Shown here one piece after another: positions 1-11,716 of a DNA stretch of 64,000 nt. Position 1 is the stretch's first letter; every line of letters begins with the position of its first letter. Origin of the DNA: Xestospongia bergquistia (lineage: Eukaryota; Porifera; Demospongiae; Haplosclerida; Petrosiidae); contig OZ014415.1 of the NCBI GenBank assembly GCA_963965975.1, positions 2,547,001 to 2,611,000 on the forward strand. The letters are read 5' to 3'. Under the pieces are notes generated by a model. It did no database searches, was not told the origin of the DNA, and saw only the letters and a list, made by a program, of their open reading frames with translations. Both the position numbers and the translations under genes were made by a program.

Positions 1-3000
1 TCTACTATCAGATGTCTTAACTGGATTAAGTGTTAGAGTACTTAAAATAAGATTACCAATTCTAGTCACATTTCTTATTGTAGCATCACTGTTATTTACA
101 TCAATTTTTTGTTCTCTAGCTGGATCATAACTCCATATTACTGAACTAGGTTCATATACTAGTGTCTCAGGTATTCTGATATTACATGTCATAGTGAACT
201 GGTCTCCAGCAAGGGGTGTAGTTGGGAATATGATATTACTTGTCACATGATCAGAAGAGAAATCTATGAAATAATATAGATAATAATTATTAATATCATA
301 TTGAATGTACCTGATATTATAAGAGACAGAGTCTTCTCATTCTTATTACCAGTAATAAAAGAAGATACAGGAGATGGTAGAACACTAGTAATACAAGAGT
401 ACATAGTACCATTGTCTCTAGTACTATCCAAATTTTCAATACGTAATGTACTAATGTACATGTGTGATCCTAACATATTCACTGAACTTATAGTATAATC
501 ACTGTTATTAGTAAGAGGAGAACTACCATTGCGAGACCACTCAACAATAACACTAACTCCAGTATTAACAGTATCACTGAGACTAACAGTACATACTATA
601 TCAAGATATGTTCCCTCCACTAGTGTACTAGCATTGACAGGATGAGTAGAGATAGCAATCACTGGTTGAGGAACTATATTAATGAAAATGATATAGCTTT
701 GTTTATTCAAATTGTATTTACTTTGTAGTGCTAGATTATCTATACTAGCGTTAGTTGTTGTGACATTAATTTCATTCATTGTGATGGTAGCTTGACATGT
801 ATATTGTCCAGCATCAGAGGTATTTAGTGAAGAAAAGAACAGTGACAGAGAGTACATTGTATCTGAGATATTACTAAGTACTGATGGTACACTGATACTC
901 TTTAGATCATCAGATACTAATGATGTATTAACATTATCTTTGATCCATACAATAGTTGGTGTCACTATAAGTCTGTCAATGACTTTAACAGTACAATTCA
1001 AAAGGTATTCTTCACCAAGTTCTGCTTTACCAGATGTCATTATGTTCACAACAGGAGATGGCAGGTCTATCCAAAATAAAGTATGCTTTACATTATATAA
1101 TAGAGGTGAATAATACAATGAAATCATTTTACAAATATATATGACTTTAGTAATATATAATTAATTAATTCTAACTAAATATTGCCTTACTTTCAATATT
1201 TATTGTGGTATTGGCTTTAGTTGAAATGTTATGTACATAATGATAATCACTGATATTAGCTATAATAACAAAATTACAGTAATATTCTCCACTATTATGA
1301 GCATTATAAAGTGGATTGAAATAAAGAGAAGATTCATACTGAAGAGAACCAACTTGTACCAGAAGTTTTAGAATAGTAGCTTCATTAATAAGACCACTAG
1401 GTAAAGACATGTCAATATGTGTCCATTGATTTTTCACAATAATAGGTATTGTAACAAGATCACTCAATGTTATTATACATCTAAGGAAGAATGGTGTACC
1501 AACATAGAGTATATTGTTGTGTTCTTTAGACATGTTCACAGTCACTGGAGGGACTAAAAAGTAGCGACAATCATGTTAGAACCTGCTGATAAATGTGCAA
1601 CTTACAATTTACGATAAGTTCAAAGTCTTCTACAGTTGACTGAGCATCATAAGTAGCAGTTGTTGGATCAATAGTCCCATTAACACCAGTCACATTAAAA
1701 TCAGCCATACAACTATATACTCCTCTGTCTTCAAATCTCATTGGTTCTAGTGTTATTGTCACATTATATTCAGACCCAGTGTCATCAGTGATAATTGAAT
1801 ATGGAACTTTTAAATCTTGAAGTAAATATATATCTGTAGTGTTCATTTTTGTTATTTCAATTGTTGGTTTGACAACTAATCTCTCCACTACTATCACTGT
1901 ACAAGTAATATTAAGGTTTTGACCTACTTCAGGAGAACCAATACTAACAATATTTAACTGCATATCAGGTAAACCTAGTAAAGAAAACTAACATTATATA
2001 AAAAAAGTAAATATTACTTACTTTGAACAATTATTGTGTCAGTAGTACTGTTTATTCCACTAATAATTAAAGGATCACTTGAACTAATAGTCATCTGACA
2101 GGTATATGTTCCAGTGTCATTAAAGTTATTATTATGATTTCCATTGTCAATAGGTAGAAATGTTAATCTACTCTGAAATTCATTGTTTCCACTACTAATA
2201 ATATCAGTGATCATATGTCGTGTTTTAACAGGTATAGTATTGCCTTGAGGATCAATCCAGACTACAGTAGCTGATACTGTTGTGTCCACTACACTGGGTA
2301 GTGTACCAGTACAGGTCAGGTTAAAGTTAGTACTCTCATAGACAGGACCAGTGGAAGGACTCCGTGTGATAACAATACTGGGTGGAGGGACTGTGGAAAC
2401 CATATAAGCCATATTCACTTTAATTTCCAAACAAATAACTTACTTTGAACATTAAGATCTCTTGATACATGATCAGTGACTCCTAAATCATTAAATATCA
2501 CTGAACAATAATACTTTCTACCATCAGATGTCTTCACTGGATTAAATGTTAGAGTACTTAACATAAGATTATCAATTCTAGTCACATTTCCTATTGTAGC
2601 ATCACTGTTTCTTACATTTACTCTTTGTTCTCTAGCAAAATCATAACTCCATATTACTACAAGTCTAGTAAGATCATGTACCAGTCTCTCAGGTGTATTA
2701 ATATTACATGTCATAGCAAACTGGTCTCCAGCAGTGGGTGTGGTTGGAAATTGAATATCAATTATCACATGGTCAGCAGTGAAATCTGTATATTCAAATA
2801 ATTATAATCATACTAACATTACATATACAATTAAGAGTTATACCTGCCACATTTAGTATAACATTGTAGTTATTCTCATTACCAGTAATATAAGAAGATA
2901 CAGGAGATGGTAGAACACTCACAGCACAAGAGTACATAGCATCATTGTCTCTAGTAATACTCAAACTCTCAATACGTAATGTACTAGTATACATGTCTGA

Positions 3001-4081
3001 TGTTAACATAGTTAGTGAACTAATAGTATAGTCACTGTTATTAGTAAGAGGAGAACCACCATTATGAGACCACTCAACATCAACACTAACTCCAGTATTA
3101 ACAGCATCACTGATGTTAACAGTACATACTATATCAAGATATGTTGCCTCTATTAGTGACCTTGGATCAACAGGATGAGTAGAGACAGTAACAACTGGTT
3201 TTATAACTAGTGGTAGAAACAATTTAAGATTATATTAATGGACTTATTTATAATATATGACATTTTTAAATACTATATAGCTATTGGCTTAGGAAGTAGA
3301 GTGTAGATATAAAGGCAATTGAAGAGTGTATTGATCATGTGATATTCACATGACTTATAAACTATTTAATTTATAATTACTATACATTGACAAATCATTA
3401 AGTGTTATAACTCACTGGTTGTATTGATAGTTAAAGCTTTAACATAAGAGACTTGGCAACTGGTATTAATGTGACTGATGTTCACTACACATTGATACTG
3501 TCCACTATGTGATGTCATTAGTGGAGTGTAGGATATAGATACACTGTTATCTCCAGAGTTAATAGATGAGTTAACCACACCTTCTCCAATTTTAACAATG
3601 CTTGCATTAACAACAATGCCTGTAAGATTATCATATACATCTACAATACATACTACAGAATAGTTCTCTCCAGCAACACTGGTACCAGTAGTAATGATTT
3701 TAATATCTTGAACTAACAGGTCTAGATATAATTAAATGAGAGGAAATATCTCATCAATATTTATGTGTTATAGGCATTGGATACGGACAATGAACTATAT
3801 AAATGCTTTAGATTAAATGATATAAAGTGTGTATTTATTAATTAGGAGATGTTTAGGATAAGCATGATTAACAGTTCATATGATTTAGTTATTATTTTGT
3901 TGTTTAAATATTATTATACCTGAATCAACTATAGTGGTAGTTTAGTTATTTACTTAAAACAATCAGTCTACTTACCATTGCTGGATCTGTTAGTTGGGGA
4001 AGGATCATGTCCAACACCTGGTTGGGCAGCTATAAGTATTAGTTCTGCACAAATTAATAATATCCTCACAAACTCCCTCAT
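1..4081 (-). CDS. Gene A: multi-Ig receptor or secreted protein, 5' part (3' end outside window)
   Basis: Reading leftwards, the exons are: signal peptide 3976-4081, Ig 3416-3721, then a six-Ig unit (2844-3206, 2444-2785, 2022-2390, 1606-1974, 1191-1553, 722-1066), then 311-673 and 1-263 (incomplete), which begin a second unit. All complete exons are open, flanked by GT..AG, and phase 1. Each Ig exon has the B-strand Cys, a Trp and a D-x-G-x-Y-x-C type F strand, with many N-glycosylation sequons. The start is the ATG of a hydrophobic leader nearly identical to that of gene B. Unlike gene B there are no N-terminal Ig or FN3 exons between the leader and the first Ig; sequence at 3915-3975 looks like a deletion junction. 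It is likely a cell-surface recognition or adhesion protein. Membrane anchorage cannot be judged because the 3' end lies outside the window. Confidence 0.8.
3976..4081 (-). CDS. Gene A exon 1: signal peptide
   Basis: The 106-nt exon encodes a Met-Arg-Glu start, a hydrophobic core rich in Leu/Ile/Val, then AAQPGVGHDPSPTNRSSN and a GTAAG donor in phase 1. The paralogous exon at 40617-40722 is almost identical in length and sequence, which supports both the start and the donor. Confidence 0.82.
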
Positions 4082-5263
4082 TTCCAAGTTCTTTACAAAA
4101 CTAGATCTACACTGTACATATATTAAAGAATGAACCGTAACAACAGACTGTTATGACTACTGTTGTAAGGTTATGTATACAGCACCTGTACAAATGTACT
4201 ATGAGTAAACATTGAGTTGTGGTTACTATAGAACCAGACCCTCAATCAAAACTAAGTTGTACCAGTTATTACTGTGGTCAATAGTTGATAAAAATTATTA
4301 CAATGATGATATGTATAAAATGTAGTTTTGCTAAAGTTATGATTGTGACAAACATATTTGTACACACCCTTGTTTATACAATGAAATATTATGTAATATA
4401 TTTATACTAAAAGAAGTTATGTATAGTACTATGTACATATTATAATAACTTAAACTCACATAAAGCATCAAACTTGTTCAGTTATGGTGTCATCAAATGT
4501 AATGGCTTTGGTTTGTTCTTATTAAAATGACATGCAAGTAGTTTACTCAAAAAGCAATATTAAAACTATAAACTATACAACTGAAAACTATATTTGTACA
4601 CGCTCTTGTGTTATATTTACGCTAAAAAAGTTGTGTATAATATCGTACTCATAATATAAAACTTATATTAAATTAAACATCATACATGTTCAGTCAAGGT
4701 GTCATCAAATGTAATAGGTCGGGTTTGTTCTTATACTGTACAGCAATTACAATGACATGCAGACAGTTTACTCAAAAGGCAATATTAAAGAGTTATAATG
4801 TAAGATTTAATGCAATAAACATTATTATATACAGAGTAAAAAATTACATATATATATATATACATATATATACAAATATCACTGTTAAAATTGATAGGTT
4901 GATTTAATAGGTTGTATGTAGTAAACTTATTTTGATCAAAGAAGTGAGCATAGTACTGCTTTGATAACTAATATACTACTAATTATGTAGCTATATAAAG
5001 AGTAGTACATTAGTAATCAAACCAGCATTATGTTAACTTTTTACATCGCAGTCTGTATAACCATTTATCAATCAAGCAATAGTTGTAATTAATATGCATC
5101 TTTTATCACAATTTAGAAACCATCATATAAGAATGGTTATTCATAGTGCTACTAACAATGATTATATAGCACTAAGAGAAGCTGTATAAATAAGAGTATG
5201 ATAGGTGTCTGGTACTTACCTAATAATTACCAGTACCTACACAAAGTGGTGCTGCTTCATTAG
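4082..5263. repeat. Segmental duplication: upstream region of gene A, paralogous to 40723-41850
   Basis: Long collinear blocks match the region upstream of gene B: the 5' leader, a block near 4360 matching 41010, a block near 4905-4975 matching 41315-41390, a block near 5055 matching 41470, and a stretch at 5185-5263 matching 41770-41850. The A copy also has an internal duplication of about 210 bp (4486-4560 versus 4698-4790) that is single in the B copy. No intact gene is seen. The 5185-5263 end is a plus-strand scrap of the N-terminal Ig-like domain. Confidence 0.75.
4172..4179 (-). promoter_or_regulatory. TATA-like box of gene A (TATACATA)
   Basis: It lies about 90 bp upstream of the gene A ATG, at the same place as a canonical TATAAATA upstream of paralogous gene B (40803-40810). 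Flanking sequence is conserved between the two copies. The A copy has one mismatch, so it may be a weaker promoter. Confidence 0.45.
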
Positions 5264-5379
5264 AATCATATAATACTAATTCACTGGTCAAGTCGGTCCA
5301 CTTAGACGTGGTAGGATATAGGACTATAGTCTTGTGTATATTCTGTGGGTAGCCAAGGGCGGGTCAGGCCAACCCAAGT

Positions 5380-5660
5380 GTGGTAAAATTTGAGTAGTTA
5401 ACTGTTCTTGTGGTAATAGAAATTTAGACAATGGACTACTTCAGGCTACTCGATATTTTTGAGGAAACTTTACCAATGGAACTAAATGGACTGAAGCAAA
5501 TATAGCAGCTTGTAATTTTAGTGACTTAGTTCGAGAAATATGTAAGATAAGAAATGTTAGTTGCTAACATTTCTGAAGCACTATCTATACTATTTAATTA
5601 TAACTATAGCTTCCAATAGCAATAAAGATAGTGCACTGTGAGAATCTTACAAGTGACAGT
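5380..5660 (+). pseudogene. Relic of adhesion-GPCR HormR/GAIN exons
   Basis: The stretch is clearly homologous to exons at 61800-61951 and 62012-62100 of the GPCR in the same window. Shared features are the Cys-Pro/Ser-Cys-Gly start, the DNGLLQ segment, a Trp-Thr-Glu-Ala-Asn stretch, and the intron-exon border near 5607. It has an in-frame TGA just after the Arg-Tyr-Phe site and a diverged following exon, and no neighbouring GPCR exons. It is a dead fragment carried in by duplication. Confidence 0.75.
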
Positions 5661-5763
5661 AATGTATTACTGGATTCTGTGCTGTTGTGGTTTTTGTATT
5701 GCAATATTATTGTATATACAATATTTAGAGTATTGTATATATAACAATCACATAAATTTCATT

Positions 5764-6640
5764 ATTAATATACTAATTGACAAGTTATATAGTAAATTAT
5801 TGCCTGAATTATGAGATTATGTCATTATAGTAAGATATAATGGGTGCCAGACACGTATGTGGGGGCTGTTGTTTATATATCATTGTAAAAATAGATTTGT
5901 TGACCTAACCAATCCATGGTTGTTTACAATGAAAGAGTAAAAATCACTAACTGTCGTTATTCCATCATGCTATATATATGTGTCCTTTTTTGGAGTTGAT
6001 TTGTTTAAGTGTACAAACTAGCTATATTAATCAAAACAGTGTATATTGTTAACTTATCAATGTATTTTTATGGACGTATGCAACCTAAGTGACTAAAAAT
6101 CAGTTAAAACAACTAATCTATTTCAACAGTGATAATTTACAATATTTATTCCTAATTACATAATTATATGGCTTCTCTGAGAAATCAAAAGTATCATATT
6201 ATATGAACTGTCATTAACTTCACCACACCCTGCATGGGCAAGGTTAAAGTACTTGCCCGTCTGTTCCCAAAATTATTGTGTGTATATGCATTTTTATGCA
6301 TTAGTAACATGGGAATTTCTAATAATGTTTTTGATCTCAAATTATGACAATTACTAACCGGATATAATGTAACATTCGTATCCACAACTACTTGAGAAAA
6401 ATAATTATGATAACAATAATAATAATAATAGTTATTATTATTATTATTATTATTATTATCACGTAATCATTACTTGTGCAGATAGAGATTTGGTCGTTGA
6501 GCACTTTGAATACTTCTAACTTGATAACAACAGTATCTAAAGTTGCCAGATTTACTAGAGAAATGGCAAAAGTTCAGTAATAGAGATAGAATCTAGCTAA
6601 AAGACTTTTAAAGAAGCAAAGCTTGAAAGGTCAGTAGGAG
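5764..6640. repeat. Dispersed repeat R1, copy 1 (~0.87 kb)
   Basis: Nearly the whole stretch can be followed collinearly in 54670-55520, with a partial copy at 53155-53440 and a short related piece at 7010-7145. No coding potential was recognised and no terminal repeats were identified. It could be a non-autonomous transposable element or a segmental duplication. The copy contains an AAT/TTA microsatellite that is much shorter in copy 2. Confidence 0.7.
6414..6459. repeat. (AAT)n/(TTA)n palindromic microsatellite
   Basis: A run of AAT triplets is followed by a run of TTA triplets, so the two halves can pair as a hairpin. It sits inside repeat R1. Confidence 0.85.
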
Positions 6641-7302
6641 CTTTAAAAAGCACAGGTGAGGTGGAAAGGTTAATTGCTACAATAAAAGTGCTGTCTATAC
6701 AAAATACAATTATCTATAAACTTGATTTGGGAATTTTTATTAAGGCGTTTCTGAACTAATAATGACTTTTACTCGGTTTGACTCTTCTTTGTTGACAGTT
6801 TTATTGGATATATATATGGCAATAGCTATAAGACTACTATTATATAGTTATTACAAATACAATATCTAAGTTTATAAGATGCGTACTTTAACGAGAAAGA
6901 GCCTTTTAAAACACCTCTTTACTGATGTCACATATGCACACCCATACATCATGTTCAATGTTGCCATGCTGATAGTTTTTGAAATATACCCTTATTTATA
7001 ATTAAGTTTTTCATAGTAATTAGTAATCAAAACAGTATATATTGTCAATGCTTTCCAATGACGGATATGTTTTGTAGACATGTATGCAACCTAAGTGACT
7101 ATCAATTTAGTTGAAACAACCAACCATTTCAACAGTTAGTTAGTTAGCTATTAGGGAGTAGACCTATGAAGAGTTTTCAGACTCAATTATAAGATGTATT
7201 ATATATGTTGGTGCATACTTGTAGCAAAATTATTTGATGCAAAAGTAAGCATGATAAGATTATTAATGTATTATGGAATTAACTGTTTTTGTAGTCAATA
7301 AC

Positions 7303-7334
7303 TATATATATATATAGATAGATAGATATATGTA

Positions 7335-7415
<81 letters not shown>
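7303..7415. repeat. TA/GATA/CATA microsatellite
   Basis: The stretch is a compound simple repeat: TA dinucleotides, GATA units, CATA units, then a long TA run ending before ttgctg. Confidence 0.95.
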
Positions 7416-7417
<2 letters not shown>

Positions 7418-7549
7418 CTGTCAAAACTCAGTCATTATTTTATTACTAATGACAATGTGTTTCTTTATACAATTATTGTTAAAGGTATGCATGATCACTT
7501 TTAGTAAGAAGTCTATGTAATAACTTGTAATATACTATTAATAAACTTA

Positions 7550-8075
7550 GAGTTGGACGATTCCATCACTACTAATTACTCAGCTTCTTTCACAGTACAA
7601 CAATCATCAGTGACAATAACTTCTACTGTTGATAGTAAGTATATAATAATCATTAATACATACATTATATTATATTTAGTTAGAAAATTATGAATAATTC
7701 TCTTTGATATTAATAAGAAACATGAGGTGTCTATCCTGCATATAGAGCTCCAATGTTTATAAACTTGAGATATCTATTTTGTTAAAAGTGCCCGTGTTTT
7801 ACAATAATTGAATTTTGTTAAGTCACCATGGACTTATGATATCACTCACAGTACTCAGGCTTTGCCCTTTCCTGTGGAGACCATATATTTTATTATTCCT
7901 AATAATATTGTAATAGTATAGATTTATTCTAATATTATTAATTAAGTTAAATTGAATATATAATTGATTCCATTACTACTATTTACCCATGGGCAACTAT
8001 TTTCACAATACAACAATCATCAGTGACAATGACATCTTCCACTGTTGATATTAAGTGTATAACAATCATTAACAC
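7550..8075 (+). pseudogene. Two tandem relic stalk exons, plus strand
   Basis: Two related segments (about 7563-7635 and 7973-8055) each read Gln-Gln-Ser-Ser-Val-Thr and end at a splice-donor-like GTAAGT/TTAAGT. The same mini-exon occurs on the minus strand at 44836-44934 in gene D (where it is open and phase 1), at about 45364-45440, and as a relic at 11235-11330. The plus copies have no attached gene, so they are inverted leftovers of a small Ig receptor. Confidence 0.6.
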
Positions 8076-8640
8076 AGAGATTATATCTTATATACATATC
8101 AATTTAAATATGATTTTACTAATATCATTATAGTTATTATATGCAGGAAAATTATATAACTTGTTCTAACAATGGAACAATTATATTATCAGCAAAAATT
8201 CAAAAAAGTGATTTTATATTGACAGTGCCTATTTTTAAAAAAATGTCAAATACACATTTGCTGTTGCATACTTTGCTTTTGCAAATTTATATAGCTTTTT
8301 ATACAACAAAGTTTATTAAATTTTTGTTTTGAGTTAGTAGAGGTTTAGTCAGTAAGTTTGAAATGGTAATTAGATCAACATAGACATTTCTATATTGGAT
8401 GCTAATATGTCAATTGACTGGATGATTACTATCTGATTCATTAAATAATTGCTAAATAATTTATTAAATATTATACTAATTAATTTCTAACTTCCAATTG
8501 CAAAGAGTAAAGTCATTAGACTTCAAAATTGTTGAAATTTATAATAATTAGCAAACAACAAAGAATTATCAATCTTATATAATTATCATATTGTTCAGTC
8601 AATGTGTCTACATTAGAATATTATTATGGTTCAGGTTCTA
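8076..8640. other. No gene recognised
   Basis: AT-rich sequence with short chance ORFs. Nothing supported by domain, splice or homology within the window was seen. Confidence 0.6.
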
Positions 8641-8644
8641 ATTG

Positions 8645-10764
8645 TTATATATCTGTGAGCTCTGTAGTGACAACTGATGGCTGTGTAATAGTTATTGGTC
8701 TTTCAGTAGCTATTGGTGTGCAATAAATGCTAACAGGTAACTTGTCATATAATGGTTCTTCAGCTCTACATAACAAAATTAAAATTATTATTATTATTTT
8801 TTATGTATATCAATGAAGAGGACTAGCATAGAAATAGGAGTAAATATTGGGACCTTTTCTTTTGTTTTCAAAACTATTAGTACAAGTATAATATTAACAA
8901 TGAGAAGAATAGCTGATGTCCCTGGCAGACCAATTACAAGCTCAGTATTAGAACTTTCACTACCATTGATAGGTCCTGTAGCTGGTGATATCACTATACA
9001 AAGTTGTTGATATAACATAGCAGTTATAGAATAGTGCTTACCATGTGACAAAATCCTTATTGGTATACTTGTAGGTCCTTCTATAACTTCTCCTCTTTCA
9101 TTTTGTACTGCTATTCTTATAGTAAGTGTGTACGTTAATTGAGGATTTAGACCAGTTACATTGATAGATGTCTTATTAAATGGAACATGTACAGTTATAT
9201 CATTTGATTGTCTATGTCTACTATTGACAGCATATCTAATACTATAATATACTCAAAGAAACCATGAGCTTCTTCTAGTGACACTTTCCTCAATATAATA
9301 ATAATAGAGTTACCATCAAAGGATCTTCATGTTCTTGAAGTGAAACAGTGAGAGCTAATGAATATTATGTTATAGCTTTAATAATATATTGTATAAAGGA
9401 ATATATTGCCATTAGTAATAAAATAATGACTCAAGAACACACACAACATGCAGTTAGTGTGAAAGGTAGATAAGCATACCAGTCAGTCTTATAATTATGT
9501 TGGTACCTTGTATCTTTCATTGGTTCCTTTTACTATACAGTCAACAATTAATGTCCATATTAACATTCTATTTTTGCTTTTATTTATGCTAATAATCTAA
9601 TACTTCATTGACTGATGATAGATATTATTACATTAAATTACATAGCAAATAGCATTGTACATGTACATTTTATCAAAAATTATTTACCTGCAATGAGTGT
9701 AAAAGTATTACTCCATGAACTTGAAAGTCTCTATTCCTCAATTGAATACAAAGAAACTGTAGTTTTGAGCACTACAAAAACCACTGATGATCTGGTTAGT
9801 ACTAAGTCCAGTCTCTCCTCCAATAAATCTGCTACCATGAATAATGTCATAGAAGATCTTGTAACCAGCTATGTGATCAGAAAGATTTATCGACTTAGCT
9901 CTGACATTAGCTGGTTTTATCCCAACTATAAGTAACAAATGATCATTAAATTGTCTTATTTTTGTATATACTTTTAATGATATGTTTAACTTTTATGTTA
10001 TTGTGAGTAGGATATGCTTGACTTTTATTATTGTAATATTCATCCTTAACTCTGGAGTTAGATACAGAACAATTGTACCATCCTTCATCTCTTAATTGAA
10101 ATAGAAGGTTTACTAAAATTTTAGTTGGTAATTGATACAATAGAATAGCTTGTGTAATAGTGGGATGTCATTGAGTGAACAATTGATATATGTTGCTGTT
10201 ACATCAGTAACATTAAAAGATATTTAAAAATTTTGTGAGTGTATATCTCTTGTGGATAGTAATGCGTTCAATATAGTTTCAATGACCTTAGATCCTCCTG
10301 AACACTTTAATAAAACTATCACTGACTGTTTATCCATTTTAACTCACTGCTTATTGCTATCATCTATGATTGACTTACATCATGTTCATCTGGTATGACA
10401 CATGTATAAATACCCTCATAGTTATTTATCCCATAGTCACAATATAGTCCAATCTGTCCTGTTATATACACAGAATGTAATGGTGATGAGTCATTTACTG
10501 TAGACACTTGAGCACCATTAGGATAATACCATACTCCAATATTAGACTCATTTCTAGTACTTTGACACCACAAACCATCATTTAATCCATCATTGTTTAC
10601 ATTGTAATGATAGAAATTATTTGCAGCAATAATGGAATTATTTGGGTAGGACATATTATTATATCCTCCATACAATTGGACTCCTGTATTATTATAAGTA
10701 TATAATTAGTTAATGTAACTTCAGAAAACTTACTAACTGCAAGACACAAGAAGATAGTTGACAT
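8645..10764 (-). pseudogene. Gene C: broken small Ig/FN3 membrane receptor
   Basis: Order on the minus strand: short leader 10734-10764, N-terminal Ig-like exon from 10683 to about 10330, second Ig-like exon (about 10305-9955), FN3-like piece (about 9935-9740), FN3 exon (about 9330-9045) related to gene B's last FN3, membrane exon with high end at 8993, and tail exon 8645-8765. Damage seen: a TAG in the first Ig exon shortly after the Cys-x-Ile-Pro-Asp-Glu motif (about 10367) where gene D stays open; a 2-nt insertion in the FN3 exon (about 9228) relative to 12150; no matching donor for the membrane exon. The tail exon remains open and keeps the paired tyrosine motifs YDKL and YCTP. Likely an inactivated paralog of gene D's N-terminus plus gene B's C-terminus. 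Confidence 0.75.
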
Positions 10765-10837
10765 CTTTTATGACAAGTTTTGTTGACTGTGTTACAATTA
10801 GCATAGTCAGCATCAGATTTGATGTCATTCTCTTAGT

Positions 10838-10845
10838 TATTTATA
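10838..10845 (-). promoter_or_regulatory. TATA box of gene C (TATAAATA)
   Basis: It is about 75 bp upstream of the leader ATG, in flanking sequence also conserved upstream of gene D (47615-47621) and the relic near 48023. In the relic near 43870 the box is mutated. Confidence 0.55.
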
Positions 10846-10849
10846 AGCA

Positions 10850-11470
10850 GAGTGTAATGGAAATGTTGTTTTAAGGTAGTGCTATATTTATAACAATAAC
10901 ATTAAAACTGGTGTACATTGCACAACAACAGAGTGCCAATATATAATGTCATTTATATTTTCACTGAAACTACAATTTTCAATTGTTATAACAAGTTATT
11001 AACTGTTTATGTTATTAATATAACAATACATTAAAACACATTATGAGACACTATAATAATTAGTGACATGTTCCACAAATGTAATTGTAACTGTACAAAT
11101 GTAATCCAATAATATAGTTAATCATTATTGTAGGATAGACACCCCCTCATGTTTCTTATTAATTACTTATTAATTATTTATAAATTATGTAACCATATGC
11201 AATATAATGTATGTATTAATAATTGTTATACACTTACTATCAACAGTAGGAGATGTAATTATCACTGATAATTGTTGTACTGTGAGAGTAGCTGAGTTAT
11301 TAGTGAACGAAATAGCCAATATAATTATTAACAATTGAAACGAATTAACTACACAGGAATGCAAATATTAAAGGAAATATATTTTTTAAGATACTAACTA
11401 AGTATTGTTTAATTTCGAGCAAAAAATGGAAGAAAATCAAAATAACAAAAAAATAAACAAACAAGCAGCA
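10850..11470. other. Spacer between genes B and C with relic stalk exon
   Basis: No intact gene. 10851-11120 is related to 43880-44360, the flank of other small-receptor copies. 11130-11330 is the reverse complement of about 7550-7740 and includes a minus-strand relic stalk exon with its donor near 11240. Confidence 0.6.
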
Positions 11471-11474
11471 TAAA

Positions 11475-11716
11475 TTACAGTTCTCTGACATCTGAAGTAG
11501 CCTCAGATTCTGGCTTTGAATTTGTCTCTGATATTTTGTCAACTACTGGTATATCACAATATTCAGGAGATGCTGGCACCTCATCATACAGTGGGTCTAT
11601 TGTTCTACAATGATACATAATTTAAAGTATATAATTATGTTGAGTAGTAATCAACTAACAATGGGTTTATGGTACAGTATCTAGAAAGATCAGTCATAGC
11701 AATCTCATCTCTTTGC
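11475..11716 (-). CDS. Gene B cytoplasmic tail exons
   Basis: Exons 11660-11716 and 11475-11604. The tail is about 63 residues with an acidic PLYDEVPASPEYCDIPVV core: two tyrosines (YDEV, YCDI) spaced like a short ITAM but with Val at the first +3 position and a five-residue gap. It ends at TAA. Gene C keeps the same layout (PLYDKLP, IYCTP), so the motif pair is a family signalling feature; the kinase and SH2 partners are unknown. Confidence 0.78.

Noticed and set aside
301..498. Plus-strand ORF antisense to Ig exons
   Set aside because: No domain, overlaps a real Ig exon; a shadow.
264..1127. 287-codon continuous ORF in gene A
   Set aside because: It reads through a 48-nt intron (674-721) between two Ig exons. 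Splice sites match the paralogs, so they are two exons.
4686..4907. 73-codon plus ORF
   Set aside because: Lies in duplicated upstream sequence, not conserved as an ORF in the gene B copy, ends in TA repeats.
8141..8332. 63-codon ORF
   Set aside because: Low-complexity AT sequence, no support.
9615..9935. 106-codon plus-strand ORF
   Set aside because: Antisense to the FN3-like exon of gene C, whose minus-strand reading has family homologs.
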